A stretch of 64,000 nucleotides of DNA from contig NZ_BAFZ01000116.1 in the NCBI RefSeq assembly GCF_000308575.1, forward strand, positions 1 through 64,000, given 5' to 3'. The translations under genes were made by a program, and so were the position numbers. The notes beneath the pieces are model-generated. The model saw only the letters and a list, made by a program, of their open reading frames with translations. It was not told where the DNA came from and made no database searches. Of the stretch, positions 19,242 to 27,491 are shown piece by piece. This DNA is from Nocardia exalbida NBRC 100660 (lineage in GTDB: Bacteria; Actinomycetota; Actinomycetes; Mycobacteriales; Mycobacteriaceae). How positions within the stretch are numbered: position 1 is the stretch's first letter; every line of letters starts with the position of its first letter.

Positions 19242-20345
19242 TCAGGCCAGTTGCACAGTCGCGGTGGCGCGGCCGAAGATCTTCTTGCCCGCCGCCTTCG
19301 CCACGATGGCCACGACCGCGGTCCTGGTCTCCGGATCGACCGATTTCACCTTACCGGTGTACTCGACCTCGGCGGCCTCGTCGGAGCCCACGTAGACCGG
19401 GCTGGTGAAGCGGACGTTGTACTCCTTGATCGCGCCGGGGTCGCCGAGCCACGAGGTGACGAATCCGCCGCCTAGGCCCATGGTGAGCATGCCGTGCGCC
19501 ACGACGTTGTCCAGGCCGACGAGCTTCACGACCTCGTCGCTCCAGTGGATCGGGTTGGCGTCGCCGGAGACGCCCGCGTAGTTCACCAGATCGCCGCGGG
19601 TGAGCCGGACGATGCGCGCGGGCAGTTCGTCGCCGGCGGAGACGTCCTCGAAGCGGATGGCGTGCTTCGTGCGCACCCCTTCCGCGGACGGCACGACCGG
19701 AGTCGGCGATTCGGTCACCGCGAGCGCGCTGCGCGGGTGATGCCCCGGCGCGTCCTCGCCGATGCCGTGCATGAGCACGTTGCGGACGGCGGCGTTGAGG
19801 TTCGGGTCGATGTCGCCACCGCTGCGCCCGACGAGGGTGGTGTAGGTGGTGAGCACCAGTTCGTCGTTCTGCGCGGTGACGATGTTCTTGGTCACGATGA
19901 TGTCGCCGCCGAAGGCCTGCCGGAACGAGTGCAGGTGGACATCGCAGGTGAGCTGGTCGCCGACCTTGATCGGGCGATGGAATTCCAGGATCTGGTCGGT
20001 CTGCATGATCTGGCTGAGGTCGTAGCCGGTGACGACCTCTTCGAACAATTTGCGCTGCGCGAGAATCCCGACCAGGGAGATGAAGGTGACCGGCGCGAGC
20101 AGGTTGTCGTACCCGTACTCCTGCGCCGCGTCCTCGTCCCAGTGCACCGGGTGGTAGTCCTGCACGGCGCGGGCGTACTCACGCACCTTTTCGCGGCCGA
20201 CCTCGTAGTAGTCGTCGACGCGGTAGTGGTGACCGACCATCGCCGCGGCGTTCGCCGCGGGGTCGAGCTGCTCGCCCGTCTGGACCGCTTCGTCTGTACC
20301 GGTGTTGATTGTCACGGGAGGACTGTACCTATCTGACCCCGTCAC
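19242..20345 (-). CDS. Fused (3R)-hydroxyacyl-ACP dehydratase, HadA-HadB type
   Basis: 367 residues with two hotdog domains. The N-terminal half (about 35-175: VGHHYRVDDYYEVGREKVRE; QDYHPVHWDEDAA) resembles HadA, which binds substrate; the C-terminal half (about 220-360: GVSGDANPIHWSDEVV) carries the MaoC-type Asp/His catalytic motif of HadB. In mycobacteria these are two genes and dehydrate FAS-II intermediates for mycolic acids. Here they are one polypeptide, so both subunits are made in equal amounts. No hadC follows. Lies between rpmG and tRNA-Trp, as hadABC does in mycobacteria. Confidence 0.9.
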   Translation of the reverse strand: MTGSDRYSPPVTINTGTDEAVQTGEQLDPAANAAAMVGHHYRVDDYYEVGREKVREYARAVQDYHPVHWDEDAAQEYGYDNLLAPVTFISLVGILAQRKLFEEVVTGYDLSQIMQTDQILEFHRPIKVGDQLTCDVHLHSFRQAFGGDIIVTKNIVTAQNDELVLTTYTTLVGRSGGDIDPNLNAAVRNVLMHGIGEDAPGHHPRSALAVTESPTPVVPSAEGVRTKHAIRFEDVSAGDELPARIVRLTRGDLVNYAGVSGDANPIHWSDEVVKLVGLDNVVAHGMLTMGLGGGFVTSWLGDPGAIKEYNVRFTSPVYVGSDEAAEVEYTGKVKSVDPETRTAVVAIVAKAAGKKIFGRATATVQLA

Positions 20346-20395
20346 CCGGAGTCTGCGGAGCGCTCACCACCGCACCCACACCGTGAAAATGCGTC

Positions 20396-20419
20396 AGGGC
20401 CGGACAGTTGTCCGGCCCT
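20396..20419 (-). terminator. Terminator after rpmG
   Basis: Perfect 10-bp inverted repeat (20396-20405, 20410-20419) with a 4-nt loop, about 75 nt past rpmG and before hadAB on the minus strand. Confidence 0.6.
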
Positions 20420-20492
20420 CGCGGTGCCACGGCCCGAGATACCGGGATGCGACTCCCGGCGCTACACCACGCGGTAGTTCACGCGTGGAGGA

Positions 20493-20663
20493 CTAGCGGG
20501 ATTCGCGGTGCGCCCGGTGCGTGCCGCAGTTCGGGCAGAACTTCTTCAGCTCCAGCCGGTCCGGGTCGTTGCGCCGGTTCTTCTTGGTGATGTAGTTGCG
20601 GTGCTTGCACTGCTCGCAGGCCAAGGTGATCTTTGGCCGGACATCGGTGGACTTCGCGGCCAC
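20493..20663 (-). CDS. rpmG: 50S ribosomal protein L33 (zinc-binding form)
   Basis: 56 residues from GTG 20663: [20 protein letters not shown] and ending HRAHRESR. Two CxxC pairs (CEQC and CPNC) mark the zinc-containing type. Longer readings upstream run into tRNA-Met. Start GTG is preceded by GAAAGAAGG. Confidence 0.95.
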
Positions 20664-20709
20664 GATATGCCTTCTTTCCGGTACCTGATGGTCTTGTATC
20701 GGGTTGTGG

Positions 20710-20782
20710 TAGCGATGGCCGGACTTGAACCGGCGACACAACGATTATGAGTCGTTTGCTCTACCGACTGAGCTACACCGCC
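20710..20782 (-). tRNA. tRNA-Met (CAT anticodon, elongator type)
   Basis: Minus-strand cloverleaf, acceptor GGCGGTG with CATCGCT (two G-U pairs), loop CTCATAA with anticodon CAT, stem AACGA/TCGTT rather than the GGG/CCC of the initiator. The 3' CCA is encoded (20707-20709). A CAT anticodon modified to read Ile (AUA) cannot be excluded from sequence alone. Confidence 0.95.
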
Positions 20783-20858
20783 ACGGCGTCGCATTGCCAT
20801 GGTGCCGAGCCCGCACTACGGGAGCGATGCCGAGTCGGTCACCACCGGCAATCCGGCG

Positions 20859-20931
20859 AGCCCCCTAACGGAATCGAACCGTTGACCTTTTCCTTACCAT
20901 GGAAACGCTCTGCCGACTGAGCTAAGGGGGC
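20859..20931 (-). tRNA. tRNA-Thr (GGT anticodon)
   Basis: Minus-strand cloverleaf, acceptor GCCCCCT/AGGGGGC, anticodon stem TTTCC/GGAAA with loop ATGGTAA (anticodon GGT), T loop GTTCGAT. First of the tRNA-Thr, tRNA-Met, rpmG, hadAB series. Confidence 0.97.
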
Positions 20932-21537
20932 ATGACTACTTCCGCACCGAGCCCCGAATACTCGACCTCAGCGCGGTGAAGTCTTGAACGAGGTTACACA
21001 CTCACCGGTCTTCGTACCAAACCGCGTGGTCAGAGGGTTGTTTTCCACGCACAATCGCAGCGATTCGGCGCACCTCACGGCCCTCTGGAGTAACGCCTGC
21101 TCGCGAGATACGGCCCGTTCCCCCACAAACCTGGCCACTGCGACGCAACGTGGCCGAGGAACGATCACAAGAAACACGCTGCAAGTGGAGACAAACTGCG
21201 CACTGCGCGTGGACACGAACTGCGCGTCCCACGCCAACCCGAAAATGTGGCGGCCTCGAGCGAGCACGCCGTGCGCCTTCGACCGAACAGCGGCCGGTTC
21301 GAGGCCGGAACCGAAGCGGCCGACCGACGCGGTGACGACCGAAGCGACCGGCGAATCGCCGTGAAACAGAGCCCGGCCGCACCAAAACGCGATCCGGCTC
21401 GACAAGGAACGTCGGCCATCGACGCGCCCGTGCGAACGACCAGCGAAACACCCGCGACCAACGCGACCACTGGAAGGGGGGTCCGGGGGCGAAGCCCCGC
21501 CGGGCGGGGCGTGGGGGTTGCACCCCACGAAACACAA
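20932..21537. other. Gene-free stretch between tRNA-Thr and tRNA-Tyr
   Basis: About 600 bp. Open frames exist on both strands but have no recognisable domain, no ribosome site and unusual composition. It holds an imperfect tandem repeat near 21184-21232 (two units containing AACTGCGC, each preceded by GTGGA.AC) and a G-rich tract with small hairpins at 21473-21530 (GGGGGCGAAGCCCC type). Most likely non-coding spacer carrying the tRNA-Thr promoter. Confidence 0.5.
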
Positions 21538-21576
21538 AGTGAGCCCTGTACGCGCTTTCCGCGTACAGGGCTCACT
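21538..21576 (-). terminator. Terminator after tRNA-Tyr
   Basis: Perfect 17-bp inverted repeat (21538-21554, 21560-21576), 5-nt loop, 13 nt past the tRNA, followed on the minus strand by TTTGTGTTT. One of the strongest intrinsic terminators in the window. Confidence 0.85.
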
Positions 21577-21589
21577 CAGCGAACGACGG

Positions 21590-21672
21590 TGGCAGGTGTA
21601 GGATTCGAACCTACGTAGGCTTTCACCGACAGATTTACAGTCTGCTCCCATTGGCCGCTCGGGCAACCTGCC
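21590..21672 (-). tRNA. tRNA-Tyr (GTA anticodon)
   Basis: 83-nt class II tRNA on the minus strand with long variable arm. Acceptor GGCAGGT/ACCTGCC, loop CTGTAAA (anticodon GTA), T loop GTTCGAA. Confidence 0.97.
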
Positions 21673-21846
21673 GTTCGCGCATTGTTTCACGCGCTGAGCA
21701 GAATACATCGAACCCGCACCCTGAATGCAAACCGGCTGGCTATCGGCCCTGCGACGCGACTACCCTCGGTGCTCCGGGTAGAACTGACGATGGCTGGAAG
21801 CGTCCCGCTCAGCTCACCCGTCGGACCGTCAGAACAGGAGCGCAGC

Positions 21847-22338
21847 GTGGCTGATTCGTCTTTCGATGTTGTGAGCAAGGTCGACCGGCAGGAGGTCGAC
21901 AACGCCCTGCATCAGGCGGAGAAGGAACTCGGCACCCGCTACGACTTCCGCGGCACCGGCGCGACGATCGAATGGTCCGGCGAGGACAAGATCGTGCTCA
22001 CCGCGGAGGCGGAAGAGCGCGTCAAGGCCGCGCTGGAGGTGTTCAAGGAGAAGCTGATCCGCCGCGACATCTCGCTGAAGGCGTTCGACGCGGGCGAGCC
22101 GGTCTCCTCCGGCAAGGTGTACAAGATCACCGGCTCGCTGGTGCAGGGCATCGACTCCGAGCACGCGAAGAAGATCTCCAAGAAGATCCGGGACGAGGGC
22201 CCCAAGGGCGTGAAGGCGCAGATCCAGGGCGACGAGCTGCGGGTGAGCAGCAAGAAGCGCGACGATCTCCAAGCGGTGATCGCGCTGCTGAAGGGCGAGG
22301 ATTTCGGGATCGCGCTGCAGTTCGTCAACTACCGCTGA
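21847..22338 (+). CDS. YajQ family nucleotide-binding protein
   Basis: 163 residues from GTG 21847 with AGGAG 6 nt upstream (VADSSFDVVSKVDRQEVDNA). YajQ (DUF520) proteins have two ferredoxin-like halves; family motifs SSFDVVSKVDRQEVDNA, RYDFRGTGATIEW and the C-terminal FGIALQFVNYR are present. Some homologues bind cyclic di-GMP or RNA; the role in actinomycetes is unsettled. Its last 10 nt overlap the end of the convergent reductase gene. Confidence 0.92.
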   Translation: MADSSFDVVSKVDRQEVDNALHQAEKELGTRYDFRGTGATIEWSGEDKIVLTAEAEERVKAALEVFKEKLIRRDISLKAFDAGEPVSSGKVYKITGSLVQGIDSEHAKKISKKIRDEGPKGVKAQIQGDELRVSSKKRDDLQAVIALLKGEDFGIALQFVNYR

Positions 22339-23354
22339 CCGGGCCGGAGCGCGGCCGGATCGGTCGCGTTCAGCGTGTCCAGGAGCGTGTTCTCCTCGTA
22401 GGTGAAGTGGGCTTCCAGTTCCGTTGCGAGGCGGTCGAATTCGGCGAGCAGCCGCGCCGGGTCGCCCGGTTCCGCGGCGTGCAGGAGCGTCCGCAGCTCG
22501 GTCAACGCGCCCGCGACCACACCGTGCTCGCGATTCAGCCGGTCGATCACCGGCACGAGTTCGGGGTGCAGCCGGGCCAGGGCCGGGAAGACGCCGTCCT
22601 CGCCGGTGTGATGTTCGCCGAGCGCGCCGCAGAACGCGAGACAATGGGTGCGCAGATCCTGCGGCAGTTCCGGCTTGCCCACCCCGTCCGGCGCGCGTAC
22701 GTGCTGCTCGAGGCCCGTTCGGACGTCGGCGAGATCGCGGCGCAGCTGGGCATGGACGTGACGGAGGTGGTCGCCGATCGCCGCCGCGCGCTGTTGCCCG
22801 GGCGCGGCCGCCTCAGGCGAGCCGGCCAGGGCCGTCGCACCGGCGACACCCGCCGCCGCGGTGACGGTGGCACCCGCTCCCACCAGGAAGCGGCGCCGGC
22901 CCAGCCCGGCAGGTGTCACCCGCTCCACCGCGACCACGGGGATGGTCCGATCGGTCGCCGCCTGATAGGCGGCGAAGGCCGGATCGTCGCTCGCTTGCGC
23001 GGCGTAGTGCCGGTCCCGCTCCGCGCCCTGCAGAATTCGAGCGTCGGCCACGTAGGTCTCGATCCGGTCCCCCGCCCTGATCTCCACGGTGACCTGCGGA
23101 TTCGCCCGCACATTGTGGAACCAGGCGGGATGGATGTCCGCGCCCGCGTTGGATCCGAACACCAGCACGCGGGCACCGTCGCGGCGGTAGACGACCGGCA
23201 CGGTATGCCCACGTCCGGTTCTCGCTCCGACGGTGGTGAGCAATAGCAGCGGCGCCCCCTCGAACATCCCGCCGACTTCGCCCCCGTTCGCGCGGAACTC
23301 CGCGATGATCGCCCGGTTGAACTCTCCCGGCTGGATCCGCTCCGGTTCGGTCAT
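22329..23354 (-). CDS. F420-type nitroreductase domain fused to hemerythrin HHE domain
   Basis: About 341 residues in two parts. Residues 1-140 match deazaflavin(F420)-dependent nitroreductases (EFRANGGEVGGMFEGAPLLL; VYRRDGARVLVFGSNAG; WFHNVRANPQVTVEIRAG). After an Ala/Gly-rich linker (GRRRFLVGAGATVTAAAGV), residues 190-340 form a hemerythrin-like helical bundle with HxxH/E patterns (DHLRHVHAQL; GEHHTGEDGVFPAL; HFTYEENTLLDTL). Start ATG 23354 or 23360; AAGGGG fits the former. Divergent from a MarR gene with a perfect dyad between. The fusion suggests di-iron or O2/NO sensing tied to F420 redox chemistry, an inference. Confidence 0.85.
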   Translation of the reverse strand: MTEPERIQPGEFNRAIIAEFRANGGEVGGMFEGAPLLLLTTVGARTGRGHTVPVVYRRDGARVLVFGSNAGADIHPAWFHNVRANPQVTVEIRAGDRIETYVADARILQGAERDRHYAAQASDDPAFAAYQAATDRTIPVVAVERVTPAGLGRRRFLVGAGATVTAAAGVAGATALAGSPEAAAPGQQRAAAIGDHLRHVHAQLRRDLADVRTGLEQHVRAPDGVGKPELPQDLRTHCLAFCGALGEHHTGEDGVFPALARLHPELVPVIDRLNREHGVVAGALTELRTLLHAAEPGDPARLLAEFDRLATELEAHFTYEENTLLDTLNATDPAALRPGQR

Positions 23355-23419
23355 GTCCATGCCCCTTCCACGACGTGCCGCGCACCGCGACCGCCGGTTA
23401 TAGCCTGATGACGAGAGGG

Positions 23420-23442
23420 AGTTTTGCTTTGAAAGCAAAACT
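23420..23442. promoter_or_regulatory. MarR operator between divergent genes
   Basis: Perfect 11-bp inverted repeat, AGTTTTGCTTT (23420-23430) and its complement (23432-23442) around one central base, in an AT-rich gap of a high-GC genome. It lies 36 nt before the MarR start and about 65 nt before the reductase start. A weaker related half-site (TTTTGTAAACAAAG) follows at 23444-23457. Size and place fit autoregulation and divergent control by MarR. Confidence 0.7.
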
Positions 23443-23477
23443 ATTTTGTAAACAAAGGCTATTGAGAGGCGGTCGGC

Positions 23478-23942
23478 ATGTCAACCGAGGAGCGCAACGG
23501 GCTCGGCGTGGACGACGGCATCCGCATGCTGCTGCTGCTCATGCCGCGTGTCGTCGGACGGGCCAAGAAACTGGGGGTGCCCAAGGAGCTGGAATCGTTC
23601 TCGCTGGCGCCTCGGCACCTGTCGCTGCTGGCCAACCTGGTGTTCGACGGACCGACCACGGTGACGGATCTGGCCGCCCGCCTCGAGGTGGCGCCCACGA
23701 CGGTGAGCTTGATGGTCGGCGAACTCAGCAAGCAGGGGGTGCTCGACCGCGGCGCGGATCCGGACGACCGCAGACGCACGATCGTCGCCATCGCACCGGC
23801 GCACGAGAAGTCCGTGCGCAAATGGCTGGGGCGCAGTGCCCGAGCCTGGCGTACGGTCCTCGAGCCGCTCACCGCGCAGCAGCGGAAGTTGTTCGTCGAT
23901 ACGTTTCGCGCGTACGAAGACCAGCTGGCCTCGGACGACTGA
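23478..23942 (+). CDS. MarR family transcriptional regulator
   Basis: 154 residues. Winged helix with LAPRHLSLLANLVFDGPTTV, recognition helix APTTVSLMVGELSKQGVL and wing DPDDRRRTIVAIAP, the usual MarR layout. Divergent from the F420/hemerythrin fusion gene and probably its repressor through the dyad at 23420-23442. Ligand unknown. Confidence 0.92.
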   Translation: MSTEERNGLGVDDGIRMLLLLMPRVVGRAKKLGVPKELESFSLAPRHLSLLANLVFDGPTTVTDLAARLEVAPTTVSLMVGELSKQGVLDRGADPDDRRRTIVAIAPAHEKSVRKWLGRSARAWRTVLEPLTAQQRKLFVDTFRAYEDQLASDD

Positions 23943-23954
23943 CCCTGCCGGGAC

Positions 23955-24836
23955 TCAGTACCGGTGCGGGCCGCCTGCCATCTCCTCCAGCCGGGCGATG
24001 CGTTCGTTCATCGGCGGATGGGTGGAGAACCAGCGCGCGACCTTCTCGCCCGGACGGAACGGGTTGGCGATCATCAGATGCGACTGCGCCGCCAGCCGGG
24101 GCTCGGGCGGGAGCGGGGCGGCGTGCACGCCGCGTTCGATCTTCCGCAGCGCCGACGCCAGCGCCAGCGGGTCGCCGGTCAGTTCGGCGCCGGACTGGTC
24201 GGCCTGGAATTCGCGCGAGCGCGAGACGGCCAGCTTGATCAGCGACGCGGCGATCGGACCGAGCAGCGACACCAGCAGCACGGCGAGCACGTTCGGGCCC
24301 TCGCCGTTGCGGTTGCCGCCGAACATCGACAGGTACACCGCCAGGTTCGCCACGCCCGAGATGACGGCTGCGAGCGCGCCCGCGATCGAGGAAATGAGGA
24401 TGTCGCGGTTGTAGACGTGGGAGAGTTCGTGCCCCAGCACGGCCCGCAGTTCCCGTTCGTCGAGAATCTGCAGGATGCCGCTGGTGCAACAGACCGCGGC
24501 GCGGCGGGGATTGCGTCCGGTGGCGAAGGCGTTGGGCGCGTTCGTCGGGCTGATGTACAGCCGGGGCATCGGCTGCCGCGCGATGGTGGCCAGCTCACGC
24601 ACGATCCGGTACATGACCGGGGCTTCCAGCTCGCTGACCGGCTGCGCGTGCATGGCCTTGAGCGCGATCTTGTCGCTGTTGAAGTACGCGTAGGCGTTCA
24701 TGCCCACCGCGAGCACGATCGCGACGACGAGGATCGTCGGGTTGCGGAACAGCGCACCGATGAACACGATCATGGCGGAGAGGCCCACCATCAGCGCGAA
24801 GGTTTTCAGCCCGTTCGCAAACCCGTGCCCGTGCAT
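23955..24836 (-). CDS. htpX: Membrane zinc metalloprotease HtpX
   Basis: 293 residues. Two N-terminal membrane helices (FALMVGLSAMIVFIGALF; TILVVAIVLAVGMNAYAYF), M48 zinc motif HELSH in LRAVLGHELSHVYNRD with the third ligand in SREFQADQSGAEL, two further helices between. Degrades misfolded membrane proteins in homologues. In mycobacteria it also neighbours the polyprenyl synthase gene, which lies 108 nt upstream here. Confidence 0.94.
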   Translation of the reverse strand: MHGHGFANGLKTFALMVGLSAMIVFIGALFRNPTILVVAIVLAVGMNAYAYFNSDKIALKAMHAQPVSELEAPVMYRIVRELATIARQPMPRLYISPTNAPNAFATGRNPRRAAVCCTSGILQILDERELRAVLGHELSHVYNRDILISSIAGALAAVISGVANLAVYLSMFGGNRNGEGPNVLAVLLVSLLGPIAASLIKLAVSRSREFQADQSGAELTGDPLALASALRKIERGVHAAPLPPEPRLAAQSHLMIANPFRPGEKVARWFSTHPPMNERIARLEEMAGGPHRY

Positions 24837-24944
24837 ACGTCTCCCTTGCCGCTCCCCCGTTCACCGAGTTGCCTTACAGCAGCTCAACGATAGAAGCGGC
24901 GAGCAAAGTTCCGGGGCAGCCCGCGCCGCGCCGACAACGCACCC

Positions 24945-26024
24945 TCACCCCACGCGTTCGATGGTGTAGCGGACCAGCCGCTCGAGCGCGTCGTTGGCCG
25001 GGCCGTCGGGCAGGGCGGACAGCTCGGCGTAGGCGAGGTCGGCATAGCCCTGGAGTTTCTCCTTGGCCAGCGCCATGCCCCGGGAATCGGCGAGCAAGGC
25101 GAGTGCCTCGTCGACCTCGTCGTCGGTTTCCAGCGGACGGGCCAGCAGCTTGCGCAGGCGGTCGCCGTCGGCGCCCTGCTCGCGCAGCGCGTACAGCACC
25201 GGCAGGGTGTGCACACCCTCCCGCAGGTCGGTGCCGGGGGTCTTGCCCGATTGCTCGGACGCGGAGGAGATATCGATGATGTCGTCGGAGATCTGGAAGG
25301 CGGTGCCGACCGCGTCGCCGAGGCGGGCCAGCCGTTCGACGTGCTCCGCGTCCGCGCCCGAGAAGGTGCCGCCGAAACGCCCGGCCGCGGCGATGAGCGA
25401 ACCGGTCTTCTCCCACACCACGCGCAGGTAGTGCTCGACCGGGTCCTGGGATTCGCGGGCGCCCATGGTCTCGCGCATCTGACCGGTGACGAGTTCGGCG
25501 AAGGTCTCGGCGATGATGCGCACCGCGTCGGGGCCGAGGGTGGAGGTGAGCCGGGACGCGTGCGCGAACAGATAGTCGCCCGCGAGGATCGCGATGTTGT
25601 TGCCCCACCGCGAGTTGACGCTCGGGGCGCCGCGGCGCATGGTGGCCTCGTCCATCACGTCGTCGTGGTACAGCGTGGCCAGGTGCACGAGTTCGACGAC
25701 GGTGCCCGCCGTGATCAGGGCGGGATCGGTGGGGCGCGGGCCGAGCTGTCCGGTGAGGATGGTGAAGAGCGGACGGAAGCGCTTGCCGCCGGCCTTGGCC
25801 AGGTGCAGCGCGGCTTCCTGGAGGAATTCCGCACCGTCGGACAGCTCCTCGACCAGGAGTTTCTCCACCTCGGCCAGGCCGTCGCGCACCGTGTCGGCGA
25901 GCCCGGCGTCACCGAGGTCGACCCCGGCCACGACCGTGCTCACGTCGCCCGCGGCTCCGCTGTGCCCGCCGTGCGCCGTGTCCATGATTCGCTCGCTGCG
26001 CTCGCTCATGGCCGATGTGCTCAT
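24945..26024 (-). CDS. Long-chain polyprenyl diphosphate synthase (menaquinone side chain)
   Basis: 359 residues from ATG 26024, preceded by GGAGAAG. Both aspartate-rich motifs are present: DDVMD in LATLYHDDVMDEATMRRG and DDIID in FQISDDIIDISSA, plus GGKRFRPL. Resembles mycobacterial GrcC1, which makes the isoprenoid chain for menaquinone; chain length not readable with confidence. The N-terminus holds MSERSERIMDTAHGGHSG, the same segment that forms the leader ORFs before secE and menE, here fused in frame; the conserved enzyme only begins about residue 45. Divergent from menJ. Confidence 0.92.
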   Translation of the reverse strand: MSTSAMSERSERIMDTAHGGHSGAAGDVSTVVAGVDLGDAGLADTVRDGLAEVEKLLVEELSDGAEFLQEAALHLAKAGGKRFRPLFTILTGQLGPRPTDPALITAGTVVELVHLATLYHDDVMDEATMRRGAPSVNSRWGNNIAILAGDYLFAHASRLTSTLGPDAVRIIAETFAELVTGQMRETMGARESQDPVEHYLRVVWEKTGSLIAAAGRFGGTFSGADAEHVERLARLGDAVGTAFQISDDIIDISSASEQSGKTPGTDLREGVHTLPVLYALREQGADGDRLRKLLARPLETDDEVDEALALLADSRGMALAKEKLQGYADLAYAELSALPDGPANDALERLVRYTIERVG

Positions 26025-26199
26025 TTCTTCTCCCAGCGATGCGTCCGACCCCACGGTAGAGAACCTAGCGTGTCCCCGGCGGATGGCCCATGAACACCGT
26101 CACTCTGTGGTGTATCGGCCATTCACGCGCCGCGTCGCCGGTGATCATCCACGACGCGCACGCGGCCGCCGTCGACATGGATGAGACGGCCCTGCGAGT

Positions 26200-27477
26200 A
26201 TGGACCGCATGGGTGCACCGGAAGCGAGTCCCGCGCGCGACGAGGACGCGTTGCCCAGCCGAGCCGAGGTGCTGGTCGTCGGCGCGGGCCCGGCCGGGTC
26301 GGCGTCGGCGGCCTGGGCGGCACGGGCGGGACGGGACGTGGTGCTCATCGATTCCGCCGTCTTTCCCAGGGACAAGACCTGCGGCGACGGGCTGACCCCG
26401 CGCGCGACCGCGGAACTGGAGCAGCTCGGCCTCGGCGAGTGGGTACGCGCGCACGTGGTCAACCACGGCCTCCGGATGACCGGCTTCGGCCGCGAGGCGC
26501 TGCTGAGCTGGCCGGGCGGATCCTTCCCGACCTACGGAAGCGCGGTTCCTCGAACCGAACTCGACGACAAACTGCGCGAGACGGCGGTGAAGTCCGGCGC
26601 GCGCATGGTGGACGGGACGAAAGTGGTCGACGTCACCCGCGAGGGTGACCGGGTCACGGGCGTGACGGTGCGAACAGCCGACGGCACGCGCACGATCGGC
26701 TGCCGGACGCTGGTGGTCGCCGACGGGGTGCGTTCACCGATCGGGCGGCTGCTCGGGCGCGTCTGGCATCGGCAGTACGCGTACGGCACCGCGGCGCGGG
26801 CCTACATCAAGTCGGGACGCAGCGACGATCAGTGGATCACCTCGCATCTGGAGTTGCGCGACGCCTCCGGCGAGCTGGTTCCCGGCTACGGCTGGGTGTT
26901 CCCGCTGGGCAATGGCGAGGTGAACATCGGGGTCGGGTCACTGGCCACGGAACGCCGGCCCTCGCACATCGCGTTGAAGCCTTTGCTGGCGCACTACACC
27001 GCGCAGCGCAGGGAGGAATGGGAGTTCGAGGGCTCGCTGCGCGCGGTGGCCTCGGCCCTGCTGCCGATGGGCGGGGCGGTCTCGAACGTCGCCGGGCGCA
27101 ACTGGGTGCTGATCGGTGACGCCGCGGGTTGTGTGAACCCGCTCAACGGCGAAGGCATCGATTACGGCTTGGAGGGCGGTCACCTACTGTCGGAGCTGCT
27201 GGACGAGCCCGACCTCACCGCGATCTGGCCGCAGGTGCTGCGCGCCCGCTACGGACGCACGTTCTCGGTGGCCCGGCGGATCGCGGGCCTGGCCACGCAC
27301 CCGCGCATGGTGCCGCTGGGCGGTCCGCCCGTGATGCGCTCGCGGTATTTACAGCGCACCGCGGTCCGGGTGATGGGCAACCTGGTGACCGACGAGGACG
27401 TCGACCTGACCGCGCGGGCTTGGCGGATGGCGGGGCGGGCGTCGCTGCGTTTCGACGAGCGTCCGCCGTTCGCCTAG
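26200..27477 (+). CDS. menJ: Menaquinone reductase MenJ (geranylgeranyl reductase family)
   Basis: 425-residue FAD-dependent oxidoreductase that saturates an isoprene unit of the menaquinone chain in mycobacteria. Dinucleotide fold VLVVGAGPAGSASAAWAARA near residue 25, CGDGLTPRA, DGVRSPIGRLLGR and FAD-binding GDAAGCVNPLNGEGIDYGLE. Divergent from the polyprenyl synthase. Start could also be ATG 26209 (MGAPEASPARD). Assignment by similarity and synteny. Confidence 0.9.
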   Translation: MDRMGAPEASPARDEDALPSRAEVLVVGAGPAGSASAAWAARAGRDVVLIDSAVFPRDKTCGDGLTPRATAELEQLGLGEWVRAHVVNHGLRMTGFGREALLSWPGGSFPTYGSAVPRTELDDKLRETAVKSGARMVDGTKVVDVTREGDRVTGVTVRTADGTRTIGCRTLVVADGVRSPIGRLLGRVWHRQYAYGTAARAYIKSGRSDDQWITSHLELRDASGELVPGYGWVFPLGNGEVNIGVGSLATERRPSHIALKPLLAHYTAQRREEWEFEGSLRAVASALLPMGGAVSNVAGRNWVLIGDAAGCVNPLNGEGIDYGLEGGHLLSELLDEPDLTAIWPQVLRARYGRTFSVARRIAGLATHPRMVPLGGPPVMRSRYLQRTAVRVMGNLVTDEDVDLTARAWRMAGRASLRFDERPPFA

Positions 27478-27491
27478 GAACGGGTGGCGCG

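Noticed and set aside
20968..21708. 246-codon minus-strand frame
   Set aside because: Runs through tRNA-Tyr and its terminator and has no domain.
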